Made by a program: the position numbers and the translations under genes
NCBI GenBank assembly: GCA_025916135.1
Contig: CP104793.1
Coordinates: forward strand, 4,315,001-4,379,000
From: Rhodobacteraceae bacterium D3-12
GTDB lineage: Bacteria; Pseudomonadota; Alphaproteobacteria; Rhodobacterales; Rhodobacteraceae
Direction: 5' to 3'
DNA length: 64,000 nucleotides
Shown: positions 1 through 8,161 of the stretch, piece after piece
Numbering within the stretch: position 1 is the stretch's first letter
How the letters are laid out: the number at the start of each line of letters is the position of its first letter
Notes under the pieces: model-generated
The model's input: only the letters and a program-made list of their open reading frames with translations
Databases searched by the model: none
Told to the model about the DNA's origin: nothing

Positions 1-627
1 ATCGCCCCCTCCAGCCCCCTCGACGCGCTCTATCAGCGGATCATGCGCGACCGCGCCACTGGCAAGCTGCCACAGGAGGTCTCCGAGGCCGAGCTGATGC
101 CGCGATATGACATTTCCCGCGGCGTGGTGCGCAAACTCCTAATGCGCTTCGCCGCCGAAGGTCTGGCCCAGCGTCAGCCGGGTCATGGCTGGTGCTTCGC
201 GGATCTGCTCGATACCGACGAAGGCGCGCGCGACAGCTATGAATTCCGCATCACGCTCGAATGCGCTGCCCTGCGCTCCCCCCGGTTTGCGATCAACAAA
301 AATCAGCTAGAGGCGATAAGGCGGATGCACCGGCGCATCCTCGACGGCAATCACCCCCCCACGGGCGAAGAATGGTTCCGCGTCAACGCGGCTTTTCACG
401 AAGGGCTCGCGGCGATGTCGGACAACCGCTTCTATCGCGAGGCGGTCCAACAGCAAAATGCGCTCAGGCGCATGCAAGAAGCGGCCTCCTTCGAGGCCCT
501 GAGCGAAGCCCGCATCCGGCAATCCTGCGAGGAGCATTTGGCCGTGCTCGACGCAGTGGAAGCCGGAAACATGGACTGGGCCGAAGCCCTCCTGCGCCAA
601 CACCTGAAACAGGCAGCGGACCTCTAG
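1..627 (+). CDS. GntR/FCD transcriptional regulator (5' end outside window)
   Basis: A GntR-family regulator whose reading frame is open from base 1, so its start lies upstream of the window. About 208 residues are visible. The first 60 or so form the winged helix-turn-helix (SEAELMPRYDISRGVVRKLL is typical of the GntR recognition region). The rest is helical and carries the spaced histidines of an FCD ligand-binding domain (FHEGLAAMSDNR, EEHLAVLDAVEAGN, a final RQHLK). FCD regulators usually repress catabolic genes and are released by a small carboxylic acid. An internal ATG at 43 is in frame but would cut off the start of the DNA-binding domain, so I do not take it as the start. It converges on acetate kinase with a 16-base gap, so any link to acetyl-phosphate metabolism is positional only. 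The ligand cannot be told. Confidence 0.88.
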   Translation: MAPSSPLDALYQRIMRDRATGKLPQEVSEAELMPRYDISRGVVRKLLMRFAAEGLAQRQPGHGWCFADLLDTDEGARDSYEFRITLECAALRSPRFAINKNQLEAIRRMHRRILDGNHPPTGEEWFRVNAAFHEGLAAMSDNRFYREAVQQQNALRRMQEAASFEALSEARIRQSCEEHLAVLDAVEAGNMDWAEALLRQHLKQAADL

Positions 628-643
628 AGCGCGCGCTCCGTGC

Positions 644-1795
644 CTAATGCGCCACCGCGGCGCGGGCGATCACCAACTCTTCGTTGGTTGGTATCACCAA
701 AACCTGCACCCGCGACTCTGCGCTGCTGATCACCATCTCGCTCGCGGCATTTCGCTCCGGGTCAATCTCGACCCCGATCCAGCCCAGACCGTTGCAAATC
801 TGTTGTCGCACGGGGGCTGCGTTCTCGCCGATACCGCCGGTAAACACCACCGCATCCAACCCATGAAGCGCCGCCGCCAAGCCGCCCAACTCTCGCCGGT
901 TGCGGAAGCAAAAGTAATCAATCGCTTCACGCGCATGCGGGTCGTCCGACGCCAAAAGCGTGCGCATGTCGTGGCTGATCCCCGACAGCCCAAGCAGCCC
1001 GGATTGACGATAGAGCATATCGGCAATCTCATCCGCGTTCATCCCTTCCTGCTGCATCAGATACAGCACCGCGCCGGGATCAAGCTGACCGGGGCGCGTC
1101 CCCATAGGAAGCCCATCGAGCGCCGAAAACCCCATCGACGAGGCGATGGAGCGCCCCGCAGACAAGCCACACATCGACGCCCCGTTGCCCAGATGCGCCA
1201 CCACCACCTTGCCTGCGGCAAGCTTGGGCGCGACCTCTTCCAGCCGTCCGGCGATATAATCATAGCTTAGGCCGTGAAACCCATACCGACGCACGCCCTT
1301 GTCATAAAACCGGCGGGGCAGGGCAAAGGCATCGTTCACAAACGGATGCGAGCGGTGAAACGCAGTGTCAAAACAGGCGACCTGCAAAGCATCGGGAAAC
1401 GCGGCCAGCGCGGCCTTGATCCCGGCAAGGTTATGCGGCTGATGCAGCGGCGCAAACGGCACCAACGTCTCCAGCCCGGCAATCACCTCGGGCGTGATCG
1501 CGACCGGCTTGGCAAACTTCATCCCGCCATGCACCACACGGTGCCCCACGGCCGAAATCTCCGCCCCCGGAAACCGTTCCGCGATTTCGTCCAACACCGC
1601 AGCCAAAGCACCCTGATGGCTTCCCGCCTGCTCTGGCGGCAATGCCCGCGCCTCTTCTCCGCGCAGCTTAAAGGCCGCCTTCCCACCGATCCGCTCGACC
1701 TGTCCGGCGGCAATCGCCTGTGGCTCGGCCTCGCGGGTGAACAGCCCGAATTTCAACGATGATGACCCGGCATTCAGAACAAGAACACGGCTCAT
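644..1795 (-). CDS. ackA: Acetate kinase
   Basis: Acetate kinase (383 residues, the usual family size) converts acetyl phosphate and ADP to acetate and ATP in the cytoplasm, and the reverse. Visible family motifs are the N-terminal LVLNAGSSSLKF phosphate loop, GHRVVHGG, FDTAFHRSHP, the HLGNGAS stretch and the C-terminal VFTGGIGEN. I start at the ATG at 1795 (MSRVLVLNAG) rather than an upstream in-frame codon, because the motif begins here and the ATG overlaps the stop of the upstream gene in an ATGA arrangement. This tight coupling with a phosphotransacetylase-type enzyme makes a two-gene acetyl-CoA/acetate interconversion operon. The overlap suggests translational coupling and similar protein amounts. 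Confidence 0.96.
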   Translation of the reverse strand: MSRVLVLNAGSSSLKFGLFTREAEPQAIAAGQVERIGGKAAFKLRGEEARALPPEQAGSHQGALAAVLDEIAERFPGAEISAVGHRVVHGGMKFAKPVAITPEVIAGLETLVPFAPLHQPHNLAGIKAALAAFPDALQVACFDTAFHRSHPFVNDAFALPRRFYDKGVRRYGFHGLSYDYIAGRLEEVAPKLAAGKVVVAHLGNGASMCGLSAGRSIASSMGFSALDGLPMGTRPGQLDPGAVLYLMQQEGMNADEIADMLYRQSGLLGLSGISHDMRTLLASDDPHAREAIDYFCFRNRRELGGLAAALHGLDAVVFTGGIGENAAPVRQQICNGLGWIGVEIDPERNAASEMVISSAESRVQVLVIPTNEELVIARAAVAH

Positions 1796-3189
1796 TTTCC
1801 CGCGTCCCCGCCGGTCAGCCGCGCATGATGCAACGCCGCCACAGCACAAGAGGCAAGCCGCGACATCTCATCATCCGCCCGACTGTTCAAAATGATCGGC
1901 ACCCGCGCCCCCAGAACAAGACCGGCATTCTCGGCGTGGCTGATAAAGGTCAACTGCTTGGCCAGCATGTTGCCCGCATCAATATCGGGCACCACCAGCA
2001 CTTCGGCCTGTCCCGCCACAGGAGAGGTGATCCCCTTGGTGCGCGCCGCAGCAAGGTTCACGGCGTTGTCCATCGCCAGCGGCCCCTCGACCAGCCCGCC
2101 ACGGATCTGCCCGCGCTCGGCCATCTTGGACAGCAATGCCGCATCCACCGATGACGGAATATCCGGGTTCACGGTCTCAACCGCCGACAGAACGCCGACC
2201 TTGGGTTGCTCGATCCCGATGCTGATCCCTAGGTCGATTGCGTTTTGAACAATATCCACCTTGGTGCGCAGGTCCGGCGCAATGTTGATCGCCGCATCCG
2301 TCACCAAAATCGGGTGCGACAGGCCCGGCACATCCATCACGAACACATGGGTCAACCGCCGCCCGGCGCGCAGGCCATTCTGCTTGTCCAAAGCGGCACG
2401 CAAAAGCTGATCGGTGTGCAGATGCCCCTTCATCAAGGCCCCCGCACGCCCTTCAATGACCAACGCAACGGCACGCCGCGCCGCCGCATCATGATCGCTC
2501 TCCGCGATAATCTCGATCCCGCTCAAATCGGCCCCGATCTCGGCTGCCGTTTGCTCGATCTTGGCCGGATCACCGACCAGCACCGGCTCGATCAACGTGT
2601 GCTCTCGCGCCACCAGCGCCCCGCCCAGCGAATTGGGCTCCTCGGGGCAAATCACCGCCGTCACCAAGGCCGGCAGCGGCTCGGCCAGCTTCAGCAGTTT
2701 CTCGAAATGCCGGTGACGCTGCACCACAAGACCGGGCAGATCGTCGCTTGAATAAGAAATCTTGACGCGCGGCGCATCCACCTCGGCCACCCCGGACAAC
2801 ACCAGCGCCCCGTCGGCCACCCGCCGCACTTCGCTCGCCAGCGTGACGGTCATGTCCTTTTCATTCTTGTCCGTCACCGTGACGATGGTTTCCAACTCTT
2901 CACCGGCATGGGCGCGATTGTGAAAAACAAAGCTCTGCGCACGATAAAGCGTGCCCGCCCCCGGCAGGATATTCCCCAACACCGCCGACACCAACGACCC
3001 GACAAAAAGCCCCGGCACCACGGCCTCGGGGTGGCCATCGCCATCACCATCCGCGTCGTGAATATGCATCGGGTTGTGGTTGCCGGAAATATTGGCAAAG
3101 GCGATCATATCATCCGCCGTGCACAGCTTGCGCAGCGACGCCGTGTCGCCCGGTTTCATCTCTTCAAATGTTCGGTTTTCTAACTTCAT
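1792..3189 (-). CDS. MaoC hydratase-phosphate acetyltransferase fusion protein
   Basis: A 465-residue two-domain protein. Residues about 8-135 are a hot-dog MaoC/enoyl-CoA hydratase-like domain with the hydratase signature FANISGNHNPMHIHD. Residues about 155-465 are a phosphate acetyl/butyryltransferase domain (GRAGALMKGHLHTDQLLRA, HVFVMDVPG, VGVLSAVETVNP, AMDNAVNL). The transferase moves acyl groups between CoA and phosphate, and the acetate kinase downstream then makes ATP, so together they would run acyl-CoA to acyl phosphate to acid. The hot-dog domain may add (R)-enoyl-CoA hydration or serve in substrate binding; sequence alone cannot decide. The protein is longer than a plain short phosphotransacetylase (about 320-340 residues) because of the N-terminal domain. 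Its stop overlaps the ackA start by four bases. Confidence 0.92.
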   Translation of the reverse strand: MKLENRTFEEMKPGDTASLRKLCTADDMIAFANISGNHNPMHIHDADGDGDGHPEAVVPGLFVGSLVSAVLGNILPGAGTLYRAQSFVFHNRAHAGEELETIVTVTDKNEKDMTVTLASEVRRVADGALVLSGVAEVDAPRVKISYSSDDLPGLVVQRHRHFEKLLKLAEPLPALVTAVICPEEPNSLGGALVAREHTLIEPVLVGDPAKIEQTAAEIGADLSGIEIIAESDHDAAARRAVALVIEGRAGALMKGHLHTDQLLRAALDKQNGLRAGRRLTHVFVMDVPGLSHPILVTDAAINIAPDLRTKVDIVQNAIDLGISIGIEQPKVGVLSAVETVNPDIPSSVDAALLSKMAERGQIRGGLVEGPLAMDNAVNLAAARTKGITSPVAGQAEVLVVPDIDAGNMLAKQLTFISHAENAGLVLGARVPIILNSRADDEMSRLASCAVAALHHARLTGGDAGK

Positions 3190-3344
3190 TAAAATAGGAT
3201 CCTCTCAAATCGTCTTACCGCGTCACCTTCCCCGGCTTTGCGGCTCGCTCTTTCTTACACGCCTGTTTGTGTCATGTCTTTAACGGCGTCCATGTCCCGC
3301 CGCGCCCTCCTAACCTTGCGCCCAAATGCGCAGCAGCAGGGGCG

Positions 3345-4061
3345 CTATTCCAATACCTCTTCAAGGAATCTCTCGGCCGCCTGCCACGCCCGCCGCTCCG
3401 AGCGGGGTTCATAAAACATGCCGCCCTCCGGGTTCTGCGCCTTGGGGTTGGTAAAGGCATGGCCGGTCGCGCCAAACCCCAAGACCTGCCAATCCGCCTC
3501 CCGCGCGCTCAACTCCTCGGCCAGCGTGGTTAAATCGTCGGGCGTGGCCAGCGGATCGTCCCATCCGTGCAACACCAAGACCGAAGGCGCGATTGCCCCC
3601 GCCGCCGCCTCTGGCGGCGCGTCGTAAACCCCGTGAAAGCTGATCACCCCACGAAGCGGCGCATTCGCCCGCGCCAAATCCAGCACGCATTTCCCGCCAA
3701 AACAAAAGCCCAGCGCGGCCATCCGCCCCGCATCTCCCACCTCCTGCGCCCCGGCGCAGTCAACCGCCGCCAGCAACCGGCGCAGCATTGCGCCCCGGTC
3801 GGCGGTCATTTCCCCCATCAAGGCGCTCGCCTCCTCGGGCGATGCCGCTTGCCGGCCATCGCCGTACACATCCACCGCAAACCCGACATAGCCCAGCGCC
3901 GCCAACCGTTCGGCCACCGCGATGTCAAACGCGCCCTTGCCGCCAAACGCTGGCAGGACAAGCACAATTGGCCGCGGCCCGCTTTGGTTTGACGCATGGC
4001 TGATGGTGCCGTGATGCGTGGCATGCGCGCTGGTATAAATGATGTCTTTGGTGATGATCAT
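3345..4061 (-). CDS. Dienelactone hydrolase family protein
   Basis: A 238-residue alpha/beta hydrolase of the dienelactone hydrolase family. The catalytic triad is recognisable: nucleophile Cys120 in GFCFGGK, Asp169 in GWDDP, and His201 in GATGHAF. Family members hydrolyse cyclic enol lactones in aromatic breakdown, but many, including small stand-alone ones like this, have other ester or lactone substrates. I start at 4061 (MIITKDIIYT), which has a GGGAGG ribosome-binding site; an upstream in-frame extension has no protein-like character and would run into rnd on the other strand. No aromatic-degradation genes are nearby. It diverges from RNase D, with 134 bases between the two starts. Confidence 0.88.
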   Translation of the reverse strand: MIITKDIIYTSAHATHHGTISHASNQSGPRPIVLVLPAFGGKGAFDIAVAERLAALGYVGFAVDVYGDGRQAASPEEASALMGEMTADRGAMLRRLLAAVDCAGAQEVGDAGRMAALGFCFGGKCVLDLARANAPLRGVISFHGVYDAPPEAAAGAIAPSVLVLHGWDDPLATPDDLTTLAEELSAREADWQVLGFGATGHAFTNPKAQNPEGGMFYEPRSERRAWQAAERFLEEVLE

Positions 4062-4195
4062 TGTGCCCTCCCACGGCGGCGGTTGCTCCCACTGCCATGC
4101 GATAGAACACTGACAATCCGCCCTGTGCAATTGCCATTGCGCGGGATGCTCTGTAACACGATGCCAAATTCCACGCTGTGCCCAAAGGATATTCC

Positions 4196-4810
4196 ATGGC
4201 CAATCACGTCTATAAACGCGACCTTCCCGACGATCTCGATCTTGGCCCGGTGGTGGCGATTGACTGTGAAACCATGGGGTTGATCCCCTACCGCGACCGG
4301 CTCTGCGTTGTGCAACTCTCCAGCGGCGATGGCGATGCGCATCTGGTTCAAATCGCACAGGACCAAACCGAAGCACCCAATCTCTGCGCCATGCTTGCCG
4401 ACCCGGATGTGCTCAAACTGTTCCACTTCGGGCGGTTTGACATTGCCGTGCTGAAACACCGGTTCGATGTGCTCACTGCGCCGGTCTATTGCACCAAGAT
4501 CGCCTCGAAACTTGGCCGCACCTATACCGACCGCCACGGGCTCAAAAACCTGCTTCAGGAAATGCTCGGTGTCGATATTTCCAAACATCAGCAAAGCTCC
4601 GACTGGGGCGCCGAAACGCTGACTGATGCCCAAATCGACTATGCCGCTTCGGATGTGCTCTACCTCCATGCGCTTTACGAAAAGATGCAAGAGCGGCTCG
4701 CCCGCGAAGGCCGCAGCGAGCTGGCACAGGCGTGTTTCCGCTTCCTTCCGGCGCGTGCCGAACTTGATCTGGTGGGCTGGCCGGAAACCGATATCTTTGC
4801 GCATACCTGA
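4196..4810 (+). CDS. rnd: Ribonuclease D (short form)
   Basis: A 3'-5' exoribonuclease of the DEDDy family, 204 residues. The catalytic acidic residues are visible: Asp23 and Glu25 in VVAIDCETMG, Asp82 in HFGRFDIA, and Tyr149 with Asp153 in IDYAASDVLYL. It trims the 3' ends of tRNA precursors and other RNAs. It has only the exonuclease domain: the C-terminal HRDC domains of the roughly 375-residue E. coli enzyme are absent, as in other short alphaproteobacterial forms. The start at 4196 (MANHVYKRDLP) follows an AAAGGA ribosome-binding site; an in-frame ATG six codons upstream has no such site. It is followed after 15 bases by lptC in the same direction and may share its transcript. Confidence 0.9.
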   Translation: MANHVYKRDLPDDLDLGPVVAIDCETMGLIPYRDRLCVVQLSSGDGDAHLVQIAQDQTEAPNLCAMLADPDVLKLFHFGRFDIAVLKHRFDVLTAPVYCTKIASKLGRTYTDRHGLKNLLQEMLGVDISKHQQSSDWGAETLTDAQIDYAASDVLYLHALYEKMQERLAREGRSELAQACFRFLPARAELDLVGWPETDIFAHT

Positions 4811-4825
4811 TCCGGGCGCGGCGGC

Positions 4826-5494
4826 ATGACCCATCCCCCGGACCAGCCGAGCAGCACAACAAAGCGGCAACCAATGCCCAGCCCATGGTCCGAAAACTTC
4901 TATTCCCGCCTTGTCGCGTGGCTCAAGATCCTGCTGCCGCTGACGGCGCTGGGCATCTTGTCGACGCTGTTCCTGTTTTCGCGCAATATCGACCCGACCA
5001 CCACGATCCCCTTCACCACGATTGACCTGCGCGAACGCGCCGCCAGTCAGCAAATCACCGCCCCCGAATTTGCCGGTGCCACGCCCTCGGGCGATCTCAT
5101 CTCGTTTCAGGCGCTCACCGCGCGCCCCGACCCTGACCATGCCTCGCGCGCCTTCGCGGATAAACTCAACGCCCGCATCGTGCTGCAATCGGGCAATGTG
5201 CTGACCTTCCGCTCCGACGATGGCATCGTTGACGAGGTTTCTGACCGGGTCGAACTCGCCGGCGACGTGGTGATCACCAGCTCCCAGGGCTATATCATCA
5301 AGACCGACCGCTTGATTTCCGGCATGCGCGGCATTCGCGCCGAAACCCCCGGAACGATCTCCGGCACCGGCCCCTTGGGCAAATTCAATGCCGGAAAACT
5401 GCTGATTGAACAGGACCCCAGCACCGATGGCGTGCAAATGCTTTTCACCAATGGGGTGAAGCTGATATACGAACCTCCAGAACCCAAGGAATAG
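4826..5494 (+). CDS. lptC: LPS export protein LptC
   Basis: LptC, 222 residues, the bitopic inner-membrane component that takes LPS from the LptBFG transporter and passes it to LptA. One hydrophobic segment lies at about residues 31-51 (WLKILLPLTALGILSTLFLF). It is followed by a periplasmic OstA-type beta-jellyroll region with the repeated pattern VLTFRSDDGIVDEVSDRVELAGDV. It is first of the lptC-lptA-lptB run, with only four bases between its stop and the lptA start. An alternative start is the Met at residue 17, but the first ATG keeps the spacing expected after rnd. Family and operon position agree, so the call is firm although LptC sequences diverge strongly. Confidence 0.9.
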   Translation: MTHPPDQPSSTTKRQPMPSPWSENFYSRLVAWLKILLPLTALGILSTLFLFSRNIDPTTTIPFTTIDLRERAASQQITAPEFAGATPSGDLISFQALTARPDPDHASRAFADKLNARIVLQSGNVLTFRSDDGIVDEVSDRVELAGDVVITSSQGYIIKTDRLISGMRGIRAETPGTISGTGPLGKFNAGKLLIEQDPSTDGVQMLFTNGVKLIYEPPEPKE

Positions 5495-5498
5495 ACCC

Positions 5499-5990
5499 GT
5501 GTTTTTGATCCGTTCATTCATCGCCGTTCTGGCTCTGGTGCTCCTGCCTTCGGGGCTCATGGCCCAAGGCGCGCAAATCGCTTTCGGCAATACCAAGCAG
5601 GATACGACCCAACCGGTCGAGGTGACCGCCGACAACCTTTCGGTCGATCAGAATGACGGCACCGCGATCTTTACCGGCAATGTGCTGATCGGACAGGGCG
5701 ATATGCGCCTGTCTGCCGCCAAAGTGCAGGTGTTCTATTCCGAGGACGGCGGCAGCATCAAACGCCTTTTCGCCACCGGCGGCGTCACCATCGTCAGCGG
5801 CGATGACGCGGCCGAGGCCAAGAATGCCGACTACAGCATCGCCAATGGCACCATCGCCATGACCGGCAATGTGCTCTTGGTGCAGAAAACCTCTGCCATC
5901 ACGGCCGAGCGGATGACCATCCACACCAAAACCGGCACCGCCCGCATGGAAGGGCGCGTGAAAACCGTGCTGCAACAATCCAATGAATGA
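5499..5990 (+). CDS. lptA: LPS transport periplasmic protein LptA
   Basis: LptA, 163 residues, the periplasmic bridge protein that carries LPS between LptC and the outer-membrane LptD. It has a cleavable signal peptide (hydrophobic residues about 6-20, cleavage probably after SGLMAQ) and an OstA-like beta-jellyroll built from repeats such as VEVTADNLSVDQNDGTAIFTGNV. The start is a GTG at 5499, preceded by AAGGA at the end of lptC. Its last codons overlap the lptB start by eight bases, so the three genes are likely translated in sequence. Confidence 0.92.
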   Translation: MFLIRSFIAVLALVLLPSGLMAQGAQIAFGNTKQDTTQPVEVTADNLSVDQNDGTAIFTGNVLIGQGDMRLSAAKVQVFYSEDGGSIKRLFATGGVTIVSGDDAAEAKNADYSIANGTIAMTGNVLLVQKTSAITAERMTIHTKTGTARMEGRVKTVLQQSNE

Positions 5991-6759
5991 TGTCGCCGCG
6001 CCCTCCAAACCCGACCTGACTGTGACCGACGGCTCGCTCGGCCTGCGGGTCGAAAACATGCGCAAAAGCTATAAAAAGCGCGTGGTCATCCGCGATGTCT
6101 CGCTCAAGCTTGACCGGGGCGAGGTTGTCGCGCTGCTCGGCCCCAATGGCTGTGGCAAGACTACAACCTTTTACACCGTCTGCGGGCTGGTGTTTCCCGA
6201 AGGTGGCCATGTCATCGTCGACGGGCGCGATGTGACCGGCCTGCCGATGTATCGCCGGGCCAAGCTCGGGATCGGCTACCTGCCACAGGAAATGTCGATC
6301 TTTCGTGGCCTCAGCGTCGAAGACAACATCGCCGCCGTCTTGGAAATCGCGGTTAAAGACCGGCACAAACGCCGCGAACGCCTCGAAGAGCTGCTGGGCG
6401 ATTTTTCCATCGAACACCTGCGCCGCGCGCCCGCCATGGCGCTTTCGGGGGGCGAACGCCGCCGCGTTGAAATCGCGCGCTGTCTTGCGGCTGACCCCAA
6501 GTATCTGTTGCTTGATGAACCTTTCGCCGGGGTCGATCCGATTTCTGTGGGCGACATCCGCCACCTTGTCGCCGATCTCAAGAAACGCGGTATCGGCGTG
6601 TTGATCACCGATCACAACGTGCGCGAAACCCTCGAAATCGTCGACCGCGCCTATATTTTGCACGACGGCAAAGTCCTCATGTCCGGCACCCCGGACGAGG
6701 TTGTGCAAAACGAAAACGTCCGCCGCGTCTACCTTGGCGACAACTTCAAAATCTCCTAA
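5983..6759 (+). CDS. lptB: LPS export ABC transporter ATP-binding protein LptB
   Basis: LptB, 258 residues, the cytoplasmic ATPase that powers LPS extraction with LptF and LptG. Walker A is at residues 53-61 (GPNGCGKTT), the Q-loop region is YLPQEMSIFRGLSVEDN, the signature is LSGGERRRVEIAR, and Walker B is LLLDEPFAGVDP, followed by an ITDHN switch histidine. The N-terminal 20 residues before the ABC domain are slightly longer than in E. coli. The lptF and lptG permease genes are not in the window. In many proteobacteria rpoN follows lptB; here it does not. Confidence 0.97.
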   Translation: MNDVAAPSKPDLTVTDGSLGLRVENMRKSYKKRVVIRDVSLKLDRGEVVALLGPNGCGKTTTFYTVCGLVFPEGGHVIVDGRDVTGLPMYRRAKLGIGYLPQEMSIFRGLSVEDNIAAVLEIAVKDRHKRRERLEELLGDFSIEHLRRAPAMALSGGERRRVEIARCLAADPKYLLLDEPFAGVDPISVGDIRHLVADLKKRGIGVLITDHNVRETLEIVDRAYILHDGKVLMSGTPDEVVQNENVRRVYLGDNFKIS

Positions 6760-6999
6760 CGCGAAATGTCGCGCATTGGCGTCAGAACGATTTGATCCAA
6801 CTCATTGACTCTTGTCTCGGGTTGGCCTCAAATACGGATATGACCACTGTGGTATTTGCCTCGTTTTCTCGCACGATCTGCCTTCAGGGCAGCGGGTTTG
6901 GGCAAACCCATTTTTGGTCACTTACCAGCATTCGGGGATAACAAACGACGCGGCGCACATGCGCACGCACCGCCCGGATTGTCACGCAAAGGAGACAAG

Positions 7000-7569
7000 A
7001 TGCGCTATCAGATCAGTGGTAAACAAATCGACGTTGGAACCGCCCTCCAATCCCACGTCAAAGAGGAACTTGGCGCGGCCGTCAGCAAATATGCCGAACG
7101 CCCGACCGACGCGAATGTGGTCTTTTCCAAAAGCGCGTCCGAGTTTGTTTGCGAAACCACCGTGCATCTTTCGACCGGCCTGACCGCCTCGGCCAAGGCC
7201 AAGGCCCATGAAATCTATGCCGCGTTTGATGCGTGCTGTGACAAGATGGAAACCCAGCTGCGCCGCTACAAGCGCCGCCTCAAGGATCATCACCGCGACC
7301 GGTCCGAACCGGTTGAACTTTTCGGCGCCTCCTCGTATATCCTCGCGTCAGACAACGAAAACGAGGATTCGGAGCCAGAAACTCTCCAGCCCATGATCGT
7401 CGCCGAGATGGAATCCAAGATTCAATCTCTCTCTGTTGGGGAGGCGGTGATGCAAATGGAACTGGCAGGCGCTCCGGTGCTGGTTTTCAAGAATGAGGGA
7501 AAGGGCGGTCTTAATGTCGTCTACCGTCGTGATGACGGAAATGTCGGCTGGATCGACCCGCAAAACTGA
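7000..7569 (+). CDS. hpf: Ribosome hibernation-promoting factor, long form
   Basis: A 189-residue long-type HPF. Residues about 1-105 are the ribosome-binding S30AE domain, which sits in the mRNA/tRNA channel of the 30S subunit (MRYQISGKQIDVGTALQSHV). Residues about 130-189 are the C-terminal dimerisation domain (AEMESKIQSLSVGEAVMQMEL...VVYRRDDGNVGWIDP), which pairs two ribosomes into inactive 100S particles. The ATG at 7000 follows a near-perfect AAAGGAG site; an in-frame upstream extension from about 6856 has no family similarity and is rejected. The 240-base gap from lptB probably holds its own promoter: a TTGACT element at 6805-6810 is visible but I see no convincing matching -10. ptsN follows after 45 bases. 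Confidence 0.95.
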   Translation: MRYQISGKQIDVGTALQSHVKEELGAAVSKYAERPTDANVVFSKSASEFVCETTVHLSTGLTASAKAKAHEIYAAFDACCDKMETQLRRYKRRLKDHHRDRSEPVELFGASSYILASDNENEDSEPETLQPMIVAEMESKIQSLSVGEAVMQMELAGAPVLVFKNEGKGGLNVVYRRDDGNVGWIDPQN

Positions 7570-7614
7570 AGGTCACGGGCAAAGCACCCGACCTGACGGA
7601 GCAGCGGTTAACAC

Positions 7615-8079
7615 ATGGAACTTACGCGTATCCTCAAGCCCGAGGCGGTAAAGGTTATTTCCACCACGTCGAGCAAGAAACGTCTCTTGAACGAACTCGG
7701 CGAAGTGGCAAGCGCGGCTTACGGGCTTGACGCGTCGGTTGCCGTGGATGCTCTCATCGAACGCGAAAGCCTCGGCCCCACCGGTGTGGGCCGTGGCGTT
7801 GCGCTGCCCCATGCGCGCGTCGATTCGATCGACCATGTGGTTGGCGTTTTTGTCCTCATGGAACACCCGATCGAATTTGAATCGGTTGATCGACAGCCTG
7901 TCGATATCGCCTTCGCCCTGTTCGCCCCCAAAGAAGACGGCGTCGAGCATCTCAAGGCGCTGGCCCGCGTGTCGCGGATGCTGCGCGACGAAAGCATTTG
8001 TCAAAAGCTGCGCGCCAATGGCGACGCCTCGACGCTCTATACCATCCTGACCGACGATCAGCCGATGCAGGCCGCCTAA
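7615..8079 (+). CDS. ptsN: PTS IIA-like nitrogen regulatory protein PtsN
   Basis: EIIA-Ntr, 154 residues, the terminal phosphoacceptor of the nitrogen phosphotransferase system. It links PEP and nitrogen status to potassium transport and stress responses. The phosphorylated histidine is His66 in GVALPHAR, and the surrounding GVGRGVALPHARVDSI matches the PTS EIIA type-2 signature. It is the usual companion of hpf downstream of lptB. No other Ntr-PTS gene (ptsP, ptsO) is in the window. A short hairpin follows before the convergent sulfotransferase gene. Confidence 0.95.
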   Translation: MELTRILKPEAVKVISTTSSKKRLLNELGEVASAAYGLDASVAVDALIERESLGPTGVGRGVALPHARVDSIDHVVGVFVLMEHPIEFESVDRQPVDIAFALFAPKEDGVEHLKALARVSRMLRDESICQKLRANGDASTLYTILTDDQPMQAA

Positions 8080-8127
8080 GCACAGCCGGAAACGGAACAC
8101 GGGCCCCATTTCAAACCTGAAACACCC

Positions 8128-8153
8128 GCCGCGGCCTCATACCCGCGGCTTTC
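8128..8153 (+). terminator. Hairpin between ptsN and sulfotransferase gene
   Basis: A 7-base-pair all-GC inverted repeat (GCCGCGG at 8128-8134, CCGCGGC at 8143-8149) with an 8-base loop is followed by TTTCC. It lies between convergent genes and could end the hpf-ptsN transcript. The U-tract is short, so this is a modest call. Confidence 0.45.
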
Positions 8154-8161
8154 CATCGCAC

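Noticed and set aside
4058-5635. 525-codon frame antisense to rnd, lptC and lptA
   Set aside because: It runs across three well-supported genes on the other strand, has no recognisable domain, and its length is explained by high G+C.
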